From: Deltaproteobacteria bacterium
GTDB taxonomy: Bacteria; Desulfobacterota; DSM-4660; Desulfatiglandales; HGW-15
Length of the DNA stretch: 9,855 nt
NCBI GenBank assembly: GCA_030671095.1
Contig: DAOVAK010000057.1
Span: 1-9,855 of the forward strand
Direction: 5' to 3'
Below, in pieces: positions 1-6,901 of this stretch. The translations under genes were made by a program, and so were the position numbers. The notes beneath the pieces were generated by a model. It did not search any database. It was given only the letters and a program-made list of their open reading frames with translations, and was not told the DNA's origin. Numbering within the stretch: position 1 is the first letter of the stretch; each line of letters begins with the position of its first letter.

Positions 1-516
1 CTCTCTCCCGATCTTGTTATTATGGATGTGACAATGCCTGATCTGAATGGAATTGATGCGACGCGTATTATTACTTCCGGGTCGAACAACACCAAAGTCA
101 TTGCCTTATCCATGTATTCAGACAAGCAGTTCGTACAGGGAATGATCCAGGCGGGGGCTTCAGGCTATCTACTGAAGGATTGTGCCTTTGAAGAACTGGT
201 CAGTGCCATCCAGGCCGTCATTCAAGGGGACACCTACCTGAGCCCCGGGATCGCGGGCATCGTTGTACAGGATTATTTAAACAAACTCACGACCGACAGA
301 TCCTCTGCGGATACGGTCTTAACTAACAGGGAAAGGGAGGTGCTTCAGCTTATCGCTGAAGGCAAAAGTACAAAAGAGATTGCCGCCCGCCTGGGTGTGA
401 GTGTGAAGACCATTGAAACCCATCGGCGGCAGATCATGGAGAAATTGGGGATCTTCAGTATTGCGGAGCTCACCAAGTACGCCATTCGGGAAGGCTTGAC
501 TTCCCTTCATATCTAA
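1..516 (+). CDS. NarL/FixJ-family response regulator, 5' end missing
   Basis: This is a DNA-binding response regulator of a two-component system, a cytoplasmic transcription factor switched by phosphorylation. The frame is open from base 1, so the N-terminus, including the first acidic residues of the receiver, lies outside the window. Visible receiver parts are the phospho-acceptor Asp in VIMDVTMPDLNG (bases 25-27), the switch Ser in ALSM, and the conserved Lys in GYLLKD. The C-terminal third is a LuxR-type helix-turn-helix running from LTNREREVLQLIAEGKS through the recognition helix VSVKTIETHRRQIMEKLG. This arrangement is typical of NarL/FixJ/UhpA-type regulators of about 210 residues. No sensor kinase is in view, and it may lie upstream. 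The family is certain, but the signal and target genes cannot be read from this sequence. A link to the trx genes downstream is not supported. Confidence 0.93.
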   Translation, partial: LSPDLVIMDVTMPDLNGIDATRIITSGSNNTKVIALSMYSDKQFVQGMIQAGASGYLLKDCAFEELVSAIQAVIQGDTYLSPGIAGIVVQDYLNKLTTDRSSADTVLTNREREVLQLIAEGKSTKEIAARLGVSVKTIETHRRQIMEKLGIFSIAELTKYAIREGLTSLHI

Positions 517-582
517 TTGCTCTCCCACCGATTGATCCCGCCACATATCTACAGAATCCCATATCACCACCCACTAACAACT

Positions 583-672
583 TAAGATGAGCGGCCTCAT
601 GGGCTTAAGGAGCGCTGCGCTCAAGGAGCGTCCACCTGCGGTGGACTCGATGAGCACTGCGTTTAAGGGTCA
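583..672. repeat. Modular hairpin repeat, family A, copy 1
   Basis: Short palindromes alternate with a recurring spacer of the form TTAAGGAGC. The stems are GAGCG-CTG-CGCTC (610-622) and GTCCACC-TGC-GGTGGAC (630-646). A decayed relative of the first stem, GAGCACTGCGTTT, starts at 653 and keeps two possible G-U pairs but has one mismatch. Spacer variants are TTAAGGAGC, TCAAGGAGC, TCGATGAGC and TTAAGGGTC. Bases 621-647 match 2932-2958 with only two differences, one of them in the hairpin loop. This is a dispersed intergenic repeat. No coding potential is seen, and its function is unknown. Confidence 0.75.
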
Positions 673-707
673 CTTCATTCAAGGTCAGTAGGTAATCGTA
701 ACTTTTG

Positions 708-734
708 ACAGGATGAACAGGATTGTTCGGATTA
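708..734. repeat. 9-base tandem repeat, ACAGGATGA type
   Basis: ACAGGATGA (708-716) is followed by ACAGGATTG (717-725) and a degenerate TTCGGATTA (726-734), giving three units of exactly nine bases. A lone ACAGGATGG occurs at 8955-8963. From memory, AACAGGAT-type intergenic microrepeats occur in many environmental bacterial genomes, but this was not checked here. Confidence 0.5.
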
Positions 735-798
735 TTCACTGATTAGGAGAATAATGGATGAAAGATCTAAGTCATATCAACTAAGTAGCGGCTCACTG

Positions 799-827
799 TT
801 GACAAAAGCCATAAGGATTGTTAATTC
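799..827 (+). promoter_or_regulatory. Possible sigma-70 type promoter for trxA
   Basis: A perfect -35 hexamer TTGACA (799-804) is followed 16-17 bases later by a poor -10 candidate, TTAATT or TAATTC (821-827). Initiation would fall near base 834, giving a leader of about 28 bases. The leader includes the strong Shine-Dalgarno AAGGAG (850-855) six bases before the trxA ATG. The -10 match is weak, so the call rests mainly on the -35 hexamer and its position. Confidence 0.35.
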
Positions 828-861
828 ATTCTGAAAAATAGCTTGCGGAAAGGAGAACGAG

Positions 862-1185
862 ATGTCAGACCTTTTAGCGGTGACCGACGAGACTTTTGAT
901 GCAGAGATCGTAAATTCAGATATTCCTGCTCTGGTTGACTTCTGGGCAGCATGGTGCGGCCCGTGCAGGATGGTGGGCCCGGTCGTGGAGGAGCTGGCCA
1001 AAGAATACGCAGGAAAGATAAAAGTGGCCAAGATGGATGTCGACCAGAACCGACAGACGCCCGCCAAATTTGGCATAAGGAACATACCTACGCTTCTGTT
1101 CTTCAAAGGGGGAGAGTTGGCCCAGACCATCGTAGGTGCCCACCCCAAGAGTCATATCGAAGAAGAATTGAAAAAACTGCTATAA
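862..1185 (+). CDS. trxA: Thioredoxin
   Basis: This is a small cytoplasmic protein-disulfide reductase. It reduces client disulfides through its two active-site cysteines and is recharged by thioredoxin reductase, encoded next door. The 107-residue length matches the family. The classic active site WCGPC is at residues 31-35 within DFWAAWCGPCRM. The cis-proline is Pro76 in NIPT, followed by the expected LLFFKGGE strand and turn. There is no signal peptide, so it acts in the cytosol. The start is set by AAGGAG six bases upstream of the ATG. Its stop codon abuts the trxB ATG (TAAATG), so the two are almost certainly co-transcribed and translationally coupled. The intact CGPC motif makes this a true thioredoxin and not a glutaredoxin-like or TlpA-like protein. 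Confidence 0.97.
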   Translation: MSDLLAVTDETFDAEIVNSDIPALVDFWAAWCGPCRMVGPVVEELAKEYAGKIKVAKMDVDQNRQTPAKFGIRNIPTLLFFKGGELAQTIVGAHPKSHIEEELKKLL

Positions 1186-2106
1186 ATGCATGATATAATT
1201 ATTATAGGCGGCGGGCCGGCAGGGTTAACAGCCGGCCTCTATACGGCAAGGGCACGTTTGAATGTTGTGCTGCTGGAAAGGCTTGCTCCTGGAGGACAGG
1301 TCCTGAACACCGATTGGGTTGAAAACTATCCGGGGTTTCCTGATGGAATCTCCGGATTTGAATTGGTGGAGAGGATGAAGACCCAGGCGGAGAATTTCGA
1401 CCTTCCTATACAATTGGAAGAGGTGATGGGGTTAGAATTTTCCCCGGATAAGAAGATTGTGATCACGAACAAGGGGCGGTTGGAGGCAAAGGCCCTCATC
1501 ATTGCAACAGGAGCGACACCCAAAAAACTGGGGATTGAAGGCGAAGACCTTCTCACAGGTAAAGGGGTCTCTTACTGTGCCACCTGTGATGGCCCCTTTT
1601 ACAAGGATCAGGAAGTGGTTGTGATCGGTGGCGGGGACACAGCATTGGAAGAGGCCATCTTTTTAACCCGTTTCGCCAGTACGATTCATCTCGCCCACCG
1701 ACGGGATGAACTGAGGGCCGTTAAACTGCTCCAGGACCGTGCCATGGCCCAGGAGAAGATCAAATTCATATGGGATACAATTCCGCTTAAGATTTTGGGT
1801 GAGAAGGGGGTTGAAGGCATTGAGCTCAAAAATGTGAAGACCGGAGAAGTAAGCCGCAAAGAGGCCCAGGGTGTTTTTATTTTTATAGGGACTGAACCCA
1901 ATGCAGAGCTGATCAACGGAATGGTCCAACAGGACGAGAGTGGTTTTGTCATCTGCGACGAGAGGATGGAGACTTCTGTCCCTGGCGTGTTTGCAGCCGG
2001 GGATATCCGGTCCAAACCCTGGCGCCAGATTTCAACAGCTGTGGGGGAGGGCGCGACGGCCTCATTTCATGCGGAGAGATACCTGGAGGATTTGGATCAG
2101 GTTTAA
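1186..2106 (+). CDS. trxB: Thioredoxin-disulfide reductase (NADPH/FAD type)
   Basis: This flavoprotein is predicted to pass electrons from NADPH through FAD and a redox disulfide to oxidised thioredoxin, here the TrxA encoded immediately upstream. At 306 residues it is normal for the low-molecular-weight bacterial type. The N-terminal FAD-binding loop GGGPAG is at residues 8-13 and the redox-active CATC at 131-134. The NADPH-domain glycine loop GGGDTALEEA starts at 148, followed by HRRDELRA at 171-178, whose Arg residues match the NADPH 2'-phosphate-binding pattern. The C-terminal FAD site FAAGDIRSKPWRQ starts near 269. The ATG directly follows the trxA stop with no intervening base. The ribosome site would have to lie inside the end of trxA and is weak (GAAGAAG), which suggests coupled translation. 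NADPH is assumed as donor from the HRR motif; ferredoxin-dependent relatives exist. Confidence 0.96.
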   Translation: MHDIIIIGGGPAGLTAGLYTARARLNVVLLERLAPGGQVLNTDWVENYPGFPDGISGFELVERMKTQAENFDLPIQLEEVMGLEFSPDKKIVITNKGRLEAKALIIATGATPKKLGIEGEDLLTGKGVSYCATCDGPFYKDQEVVVIGGGDTALEEAIFLTRFASTIHLAHRRDELRAVKLLQDRAMAQEKIKFIWDTIPLKILGEKGVEGIELKNVKTGEVSRKEAQGVFIFIGTEPNAELINGMVQQDESGFVICDERMETSVPGVFAAGDIRSKPWRQISTAVGEGATASFHAERYLEDLDQV

Positions 2107-2147
2107 GTCCCTACCATAGATGAAAACCCCGCAGAGGTGATTAAGTT

Positions 2148-2906
2148 ATGGGTATGAATAGATCAAGCCTTATCATAGGGAATATACTTCTGGGAACGAT
2201 AGTGCTGTTCCTACTGGGAGGGTGTTCTCTCTACGAAAAATACTTTGGAGGCAAGGAAGACAAAAGACCCGCTGAACTCATGCGCGAGGGAATGAAAAAT
2301 TTTGAAAGGGGGAACTATGAAGAAGCCACTGAGGCCTTTGAGCTGCTGAAAGACAGGTACCCATACAGCAAGTATGCCATTATGGCAGAGTTGAAAATGG
2401 CCGATGGCTTTTATGAGAAAGAAGAGTTTGAGGAAGCCTATGCTGCATATGATGATTTTGAAAAGCTCCATCCCAAGAACGAAAATATCCCCTATGTGAT
2501 CTACCAGAAGGGCATGTGCAATTTTCGGCAGGTCACCACGATCGATAGGGATCAGAGTTTTACCCTCAAGGCCAAGGATGAGTTCGAGCGGCTGGCAAGA
2601 AGGTTCCCAAGAAGTGAGTATGCGAACAGGGCCCGAAAGAATATAAGGCAATGCCTCATATACCTGGCGGGATATGAACTGTACGTGGGCCACTACTATT
2701 ACAGGATGGGCAAGTTCAGGACCGCCATGAACAGGTATACTTATCTTATTCAGAACTACCCCGATATGGGGCAATATCATGAGGCCCTGGATTACATCAG
2801 CAGGTGCAAAGAAAAACTGAAAGAAAAGGAGCCTCCTGTACAGGAAACTGAAAAAGAGGAAAAAAAAGAGAAGAAGTCTGGAGCACCCAGAATGTGGACC
2901 TTTTAA
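2148..2906 (+). CDS. bamD: Outer-membrane assembly lipoprotein BamD
   Basis: BamD is the essential lipoprotein of the BAM complex. It sits on the periplasmic face of the outer membrane and helps BamA fold and insert beta-barrel proteins. The 252-residue protein begins with a positively charged start and a hydrophobic stretch ending in the lipobox LLGGC, with Cys26 the expected acylated residue. Tetratricopeptide-like helical pairs follow: RPAELMREGMKNFERGNYEEA with FELLKDRYPYSKYA, then EEFEEAYAAYDDFEKLHP, then a later YRMGKFRTAMNRYTYLIQNYP. This matches the five-TPR BamD/ComL layout. The last 30 or so residues form a Lys/Glu-rich tail, unlikely to be part of the fold. The start at 2148 is favoured over Met3 (2154) because GAGGTGA ends seven bases before it. 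It lies 41 bases after trxB, probably in one operon. Confidence 0.9.
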   Translation: MGMNRSSLIIGNILLGTIVLFLLGGCSLYEKYFGGKEDKRPAELMREGMKNFERGNYEEATEAFELLKDRYPYSKYAIMAELKMADGFYEKEEFEEAYAAYDDFEKLHPKNENIPYVIYQKGMCNFRQVTTIDRDQSFTLKAKDEFERLARRFPRSEYANRARKNIRQCLIYLAGYELYVGHYYYRMGKFRTAMNRYTYLIQNYPDMGQYHEALDYISRCKEKLKEKEPPVQETEKEEKKEKKSGAPRMWTF

Positions 2907-2995
2907 AGAGAGCATCCCGCTGCAGCGGGATTTAAGGAGCGTCCACCTCCGGTGGACTTGAGGATCGTCCCGAAAGAATTCGGGACTTGAGGCAA
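2907..2995. repeat. Modular hairpin repeat, family A, copy 2, between convergent genes
   Basis: Three perfect stem-loops fill the space between the converging bamD and alaS stops. They are ATCCCGCTGCAGCGGGAT (2914-2931, an uninterrupted 18-base palindrome), GTCCACC-TCC-GGTGGAC (2941-2957) and GTCCCGAA-AGAA-TTCGGGAC (2967-2986). They are separated by TTAAGGAGC and TTGAGGATC and followed by TTGAGGCA. The middle stem and its left spacer repeat the element at 621-647. None has a run of T after it on either strand, so these are not canonical intrinsic terminators. They could still block or stabilise transcripts arriving from both sides. Confidence 0.75.
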
Positions 2996-3005
2996 AAACC
3001 TTAGA

Positions 3006-5651
3006 CTACCTACCTCTATTTTCAATGATTTCATACACAGATTCGAGGGCGCGTCCAAGATTCTCGGGTCTGCTTCCCCCACCCTGAGCCATATCAGCAC
3101 GACCACCCCCTTTTCCTCCCACAGTCGATGACAACTGGCTGATGATCTCCCCTGCCTTGAAACGATCCTGAAGGTCTTTGGTGACCACGCAGACTAACAT
3201 GGCCTTGCCCTCTTTTTTGGCGCCCAGGACAATAATACCAGAGCGGAATTTATCCTTGATTTGATCGGCATATTCTCTCAGATCCTTTGGGGAAGCGGCA
3301 TCCATCTCCTGGGAAAGGACCTTTACGCCATCGATCTCCCTTACGCCCTCAAACAAGTCCCCTGACCTTGTAGAGAGGAGTTTTGCCTTAAGGGATGCGA
3401 TCTGTCGATCTCTCTCTTTCTGTTCCCTCAGAAGTCTCCCCACTTTCTCTTTTACTTGATCTGGTACGCTCTTCAGGAGCGAGGCCACAGACTTCAATTC
3501 ATCATCCTGGTTCTGAACGTATTCAAAGGCCGCCTTACCCGTCAGCGCCTCAATTCGACGCAGGTTAGCCCCTACGGCGCTCTCACTCACGATCTTGAAG
3601 AGCCCAACATTACCTGTCCTTGCGGTGTGGGTTCCTCCGCACAATTCCATACTGATTCCATCTCCCACACGAACCAGCCTGACCTCTTCACCATATCGCT
3701 CTTCAAAAATGGCCATGGCCCCTGTTTTCATGGCCTCTTCCCTCGGCAACACATCGGTAGCCACGGGATAGTTTTCCCGGATATACCTGTTCACAAGGGC
3801 CTCCACCTCTTTTAGTCTCTCCTGGTCAACTTGGGTAAAATGGCTGAAATCAAATCGAAGTCTGTCCGGAGCGACCAGGGACCCGGCCTGCTTGACGTGG
3901 TCTCCGAGTACCTCCCTGAGGGCTGCATGAAGGAGATGGGTTGCTGAATGATTGCGGGCAGTGGCCTTTCTTTCCTCCTCGTCCACTTTGGCCTCTATCT
4001 CATCGCCCAATGAGAGTGTCCCTTCTTCTATTCTCCCCTTGTGGATCACAAAATCCTGGCCAAACTTCAGCGTGTCTTTTACCCGCAGTCTCATTCCGTC
4101 TCGGATCAGCCAGCCCGTATCTCCCACCTGTCCCCCCGCCTCCCCGTAAAAGGGCGTAAGATTGAGGATGACTTCCACCTCATCCCCTGCTTGGGCAGAA
4201 GATGCCTCATTGCCTCCCACAAGGAGCGCGATCACCTTTGATTGGGAATTCATGTTCTCGTAACCTACAAATTGACTGGAAAGCCCTTTTGCAGTGAGTT
4301 TTCGATAGGCTCCCGGAATCTCTTCCTCTCCGCTACCCTTCCACGACTCCTGAGACTTGGTCCTCTGTCTCGCCATGGCCTGTTCATATCCGGCCATATC
4401 CACCACCAGTCCCTCCTCCCTGGCCACATCCTCCACAATATCCACGGAGAGTCCGTAGGTATCATAGAGCTTAAAGGCCAGGTCGCCCGGGATGGAGTCG
4501 TCTTCCTTATCCTTTAATGCCTCTAAGTTTTCCTTCAACACCCGCATTCCATAGTAAAGGGTGTCAGCAAATCTTTTCTCCTCGTTAAGCACAACGCCTT
4601 GAATAAGACTCCTGGCACTGACCAGTTCTCCGTAATCCTCGCCCATGATATCGATCACCTTGTCCGCAACGAGATGGAGAAAAGGGTCATTGAAGCCCAG
4701 CACCTGCCCGAAGCGTATGGCCCGCCGGATAATACGTCTCAGGACATAGCCCCTTCCTTCATTGGATGGCATGATCCCATCCCCTATGAGAAAGGCCGCG
4801 GCGCGGGCGTGGTCAGCAATGACCCGAAAGGATATGTCCTGTTTTTTATTCAGCCCGTACCTCTTTTCGGACAAGACCTCTATGCGGCCTATGATGTCCT
4901 TAAATGTGTCCGCATCATAGTTGGACGTAACCCCCTGCACCACGGCGGCCAACCTTTCAAGGCCCATACCCGTGTCGATATTGGGGCTTGGCAGGGGATT
5001 CAAGTTACCCTGAGCATCACGATCAAACTGGGTGAATACGAGATTCCATATCTCCAGATACCGGTCGCAGTCGCAGCCGGGCGCGCAATCCGGTTTCCCG
5101 CAGCTCAAGGCCTCTCCTTGATCGATCAGGATTTCAGAGCAGGGGCCGCATGGCCCTGTGTCACCCATGGCCCAGAAATTGTCTTTTTCACCAAGCCGGA
5201 CGATTCTCTCCGAAGGAACGCCCATACCACGCTCCCAGATCTTGTAAGCTTCGTCGTCATCCTTGAAAACTGAGACATACAGCTTGTCTGCGGGGAGTTT
5301 GTAGCCATGGGTCAAAAGCTCCCAGGCCCAGGCTATGGCCTCTTCCTTGAAATAGTCCCCAAATGAGAAGTTCCCCAGCATTTCAAAAAAGGTGTGGTGG
5401 CGTGCCGTATAGCCCACATTTTCCAAGTCGTTGTGTTTTCCTCCAGCCCTTACACACTTCTGCGAAGTGGCGGCTCTGGTGTAGCCCCTCTTCTGTTCTC
5501 CCAAAAAGAGGCTTTTGAACTGAACCATCCCTGCATTGGTAAAGAGGAGGGTGGGGTCATCCCTGGGTATGAGTGAGGAGCTGCTTACGATCTCATGCTG
5601 ATGGTCTTTGAAATATTCTAAGAACTTCTGCCTGATCTCTCTGAAATTCAT
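3006..5651 (-). CDS. alaS: Alanine--tRNA ligase
   Basis: This class II synthetase charges tRNA-Ala and edits mischarged Ser- or Gly-tRNA. At 881 residues it is full length. Counting from the ATG, the N-terminal aminoacylation domain shows TNAGMVQFK (38-46), CVRAGGKHNDLENVG (66-80) and the class II motif GMGLERL (228-234). The editing domain has HSATH (568-572) plus CGGTH (671-675), supplying the His/Cys zinc ligands. A glycine-rich C-Ala segment, GGKGGGRADMAQGGG, follows. A cysteine-rich insert, CGKPDCAPGCDC (184-195), precedes the DRYLEIWNLVF stretch and is commonly seen in bacterial AlaRS. The frame can also start at TTG (5654), but the ATG at 5651 is preferred because GGAG (5662-5659) lies seven bases ahead of it and only four ahead of the TTG. 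The gene lies 20 bases downstream of recA and is probably co-transcribed with it. Confidence 0.98.
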   Translation of the reverse strand: MNFREIRQKFLEYFKDHQHEIVSSSSLIPRDDPTLLFTNAGMVQFKSLFLGEQKRGYTRAATSQKCVRAGGKHNDLENVGYTARHHTFFEMLGNFSFGDYFKEEAIAWAWELLTHGYKLPADKLYVSVFKDDDEAYKIWERGMGVPSERIVRLGEKDNFWAMGDTGPCGPCSEILIDQGEALSCGKPDCAPGCDCDRYLEIWNLVFTQFDRDAQGNLNPLPSPNIDTGMGLERLAAVVQGVTSNYDADTFKDIIGRIEVLSEKRYGLNKKQDISFRVIADHARAAAFLIGDGIMPSNEGRGYVLRRIIRRAIRFGQVLGFNDPFLHLVADKVIDIMGEDYGELVSARSLIQGVVLNEEKRFADTLYYGMRVLKENLEALKDKEDDSIPGDLAFKLYDTYGLSVDIVEDVAREEGLVVDMAGYEQAMARQRTKSQESWKGSGEEEIPGAYRKLTAKGLSSQFVGYENMNSQSKVIALLVGGNEASSAQAGDEVEVILNLTPFYGEAGGQVGDTGWLIRDGMRLRVKDTLKFGQDFVIHKGRIEEGTLSLGDEIEAKVDEEERKATARNHSATHLLHAALREVLGDHVKQAGSLVAPDRLRFDFSHFTQVDQERLKEVEALVNRYIRENYPVATDVLPREEAMKTGAMAIFEERYGEEVRLVRVGDGISMELCGGTHTARTGNVGLFKIVSESAVGANLRRIEALTGKAAFEYVQNQDDELKSVASLLKSVPDQVKEKVGRLLREQKERDRQIASLKAKLLSTRSGDLFEGVREIDGVKVLSQEMDAASPKDLREYADQIKDKFRSGIIVLGAKKEGKAMLVCVVTKDLQDRFKAGEIISQLSSTVGGKGGGRADMAQGGGSRPENLGRALESVYEIIENRGR

Positions 5652-5658
5652 CAATTCG

Positions 5659-5662
5659 CTCC
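5659..5662 (-). promoter_or_regulatory. Ribosome binding site deciding the alaS start
   Basis: GGAG on the minus strand sits seven bases before ATG (5651) but only four before the in-frame TTG (5654). This spacing favours the ATG and shortens the protein by one residue relative to the longest frame. Confidence 0.6.
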
Positions 5663-5671
5663 GGTTTGTTC

Positions 5672-6715
5672 CTACTTCCGGGTCTCCTGCTCCTGTGGCT
5701 TCTGATCCTTCTCTTCAAGTCTTTTGAGACCCGTCTTCTCCACGACAAGAGCGCCAATGCGATCTCTGATGTCCTGATTTTCACCCAAGAATCTTTTCGC
5801 ATTTTCTCTTCCTTGGCCGATCCTCTCTCCTTCAAAGGAATACCAGGCTCCGCTCTTTTCCACGAGTCCAAGGCCCACGCCCAAGTCAAGGATGTCTCCT
5901 TCCTTGGAAATTCCTGTTCCGTAAATGATATCAAATTCGGCGTCTTTGAAGGGTGGAGCTATCTTGTTTTTCACCACCTTGACCCTGGTCCTGTTGCCCA
6001 CCACCTGGTCACCCTCCTTGATGGCACCGATCCGGCGGATGTCCAGTCGCTGGGTGGCATAAAATTTCAGGGCATTCCCTCCGGTGGTGGTTTCCGGATT
6101 CCCAAACATGACACCGATTTTCATCCTTATCTGATTGATGAATATGACGCATGTCATGGATTTGCTGATGGTGGCGGTCAGTTTTCTCAAGGCCTGGGAC
6201 ATAAGCCTCGCCTGAAGCCCAATGTGCTGATCACCCATCTCACCCTCGATCTCAGCCCTTGGCACAAGGGCTGCAACTGAATCGATGATGAGCACATCTA
6301 TGGCACCGCTTCTGACCAGGATTTCCGTAATATCCAGGGCCTGCTCACCCGTATCCGGCTGTGAGACCAGAAGGCTGTCCACATCCACCCCTAATTTCCT
6401 GGCGTAACCCACATCCAGGGCATGCTCAGCGTCGACGAAGGCGACCATGCCTCCCTGGGCCTGGGCTTCGGCCGCCACATGGAGGGCCAGGGTGGTCTTG
6501 CCTGAGGCCTCGGGTCCGTATATTTCCACCACCCTTCCCTTGGGGACACCACCGATCCCGAGGGCCAGATCCAAGGCAAGTGAGCCGGTGGAGATGGCGG
6601 GCAGATCGATCACCCTCTCCTCGCTCATCTTCATGATGGAGCCCCGACCAAACTGCCTCTCAATCTGGGAGATGGCCTGTTCCACTGCTCTCTCCCTATC
6701 CATACGTTCTGCCAT
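5672..6715 (-). CDS. recA: Recombinase RecA
   Basis: RecA is an ATP-dependent DNA strand-exchange protein. It forms filaments on single-stranded DNA, repairs breaks by homologous recombination, and as co-protease triggers LexA self-cleavage in the SOS response. The 347-residue length is standard. The Walker A loop GPEASGKT is at residues 67-74, the catalytic Glu is Glu97 in FVDAEHALD, and Walker B is VLIIDS (141-146). The DNA-binding L2 region [20 protein letters not shown] runs from residue 201, followed by TQRLDIRR. The C-terminus is charged ([14 protein letters not shown]), as is common. The ATG at 6715 is chosen because GAGGGGG lies seven bases upstream; Met5 has no such site. It is followed 20 bases later by alaS. 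A possible LexA dyad lies 61 bases upstream of the start codon. Confidence 0.99.
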   Translation of the reverse strand: MAERMDRERAVEQAISQIERQFGRGSIMKMSEERVIDLPAISTGSLALDLALGIGGVPKGRVVEIYGPEASGKTTLALHVAAEAQAQGGMVAFVDAEHALDVGYARKLGVDVDSLLVSQPDTGEQALDITEILVRSGAIDVLIIDSVAALVPRAEIEGEMGDQHIGLQARLMSQALRKLTATISKSMTCVIFINQIRMKIGVMFGNPETTTGGNALKFYATQRLDIRRIGAIKEGDQVVGNRTRVKVVKNKIAPPFKDAEFDIIYGTGISKEGDILDLGVGLGLVEKSGAWYSFEGERIGQGRENAKRFLGENQDIRDRIGALVVEKTGLKRLEEKDQKPQEQETRK

Positions 6716-6733
6716 GCCTATACCCCCTCTTTG

Positions 6734-6754
6734 GTTATTCGTTATCTGTTATTG
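6734..6754. repeat. 7-base tandem repeat in the recA leader
   Basis: GTTATTC, GTTATCT and GTTATTG follow one another without a gap (6734-6740, 6741-6747, 6748-6754). This makes three seven-base units inside the presumed promoter/leader of recA. Confidence 0.55.
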
Positions 6755-6776
6755 GCTCACGAAAAATGTCTAAAGT

Positions 6777-6788
6777 GAACTAAAGTTC
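6777..6788. promoter_or_regulatory. Possible LexA (SOS) operator upstream of recA
   Basis: The dyad GAAC-TAAA-GTTC has the spacing of the Bacillus-type LexA box (GAAC-N4-GTTC) and ends 61 bases before the recA start codon, where an SOS operator is expected. Against this, the central four bases do not fit the Bacillus consensus well. The dyad also lies in TCTAAAGTGAACTAAAG, which resembles an intergenic repeat seen again at 9522-9557 and 9655-9669, so it may be coincidental. On the minus strand TAGACA (6772-6767), next to the dyad, could be a -35 element, but no good -10 follows at normal spacing. Confidence 0.3.
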
Positions 6789-6820
6789 TTCCTTAAGACC
6801 CAGTCTTCCACTATTCTCTC

Positions 6821-6897
6821 CGAGGCGTAGGCTCTACGAGCCGGAGGCCAATATTCCATTATTCCCTCCGGGCGTAGGCCAGGGTGGCGAAGCCACG
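6821..6897. repeat. Hairpin repeat, family B, copy 1 (between recA and thpR)
   Basis: This region contains the stems GGCTC-TAC-GAGCC (6830-6842) and GTGGC-GAA-GCCAC (6884-6896), joined by the A/T-rich stretch CCAATATTCCATTATTC (6848-6864). Bases 6827-6850 are identical to 8868-8891, and 6848-6864 are identical to 8808-8824. The repeat occupies most of the 186-base gap between the thpR stop and recA, on the recA-upstream side of thpR. No coding sense is seen. Confidence 0.7.
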
Positions 6898-6901
6898 AAG
6901 C

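Larger units (their letters stand above)
517..861. other. 345-base intergenic gap before trxA
   Basis: No convincing gene lies between the response regulator and trxA. The stretch holds a chain of small hairpins (about 583-672), a 9-base tandem repeat (708-734), and a possible promoter just ahead of trxA. A 26-codon open frame at 754-834 follows an AGGAG sequence but has no other support. No T-tailed terminator follows the regulator gene, so termination there is unclear. Confidence 0.7.

Noticed and set aside
2211..2915. Minus-strand open frame of 234 codons opposite bamD with a Phe/Leu-rich start
   Set aside because: The Phe/Leu stretch is the complement of the Lys/Glu-rich BamD tail. The sense strand has a signal peptide, lipobox and TPR pattern.
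583..2995. Family A repeats as ends of a transposon carrying trxA-trxB-bamD
   Set aside because: They are direct rather than inverted, no transposase or target-site duplication is seen, and the genes between them are core housekeeping genes.
5064..5102. Cysteine-rich insert in AlaRS as a novelty
   Set aside because: The CGKPDCAPGCDC-type segment before the DRYLEIWNLVF motif is common in bacterial alanyl-tRNA synthetases.
4599..5273. Long plus-strand open frame (224 codons) opposite alaS
   Set aside because: It is wholly antisense to a clearly coding, full-length AlaRS, has no family motif, and is a typical shadow frame.
5666..6280. Plus-strand open frame of 204 codons opposite recA
   Set aside because: It is antisense to an intact RecA whose motifs are all in place; the hydrophobic start is only the complement of the charged RecA tail.
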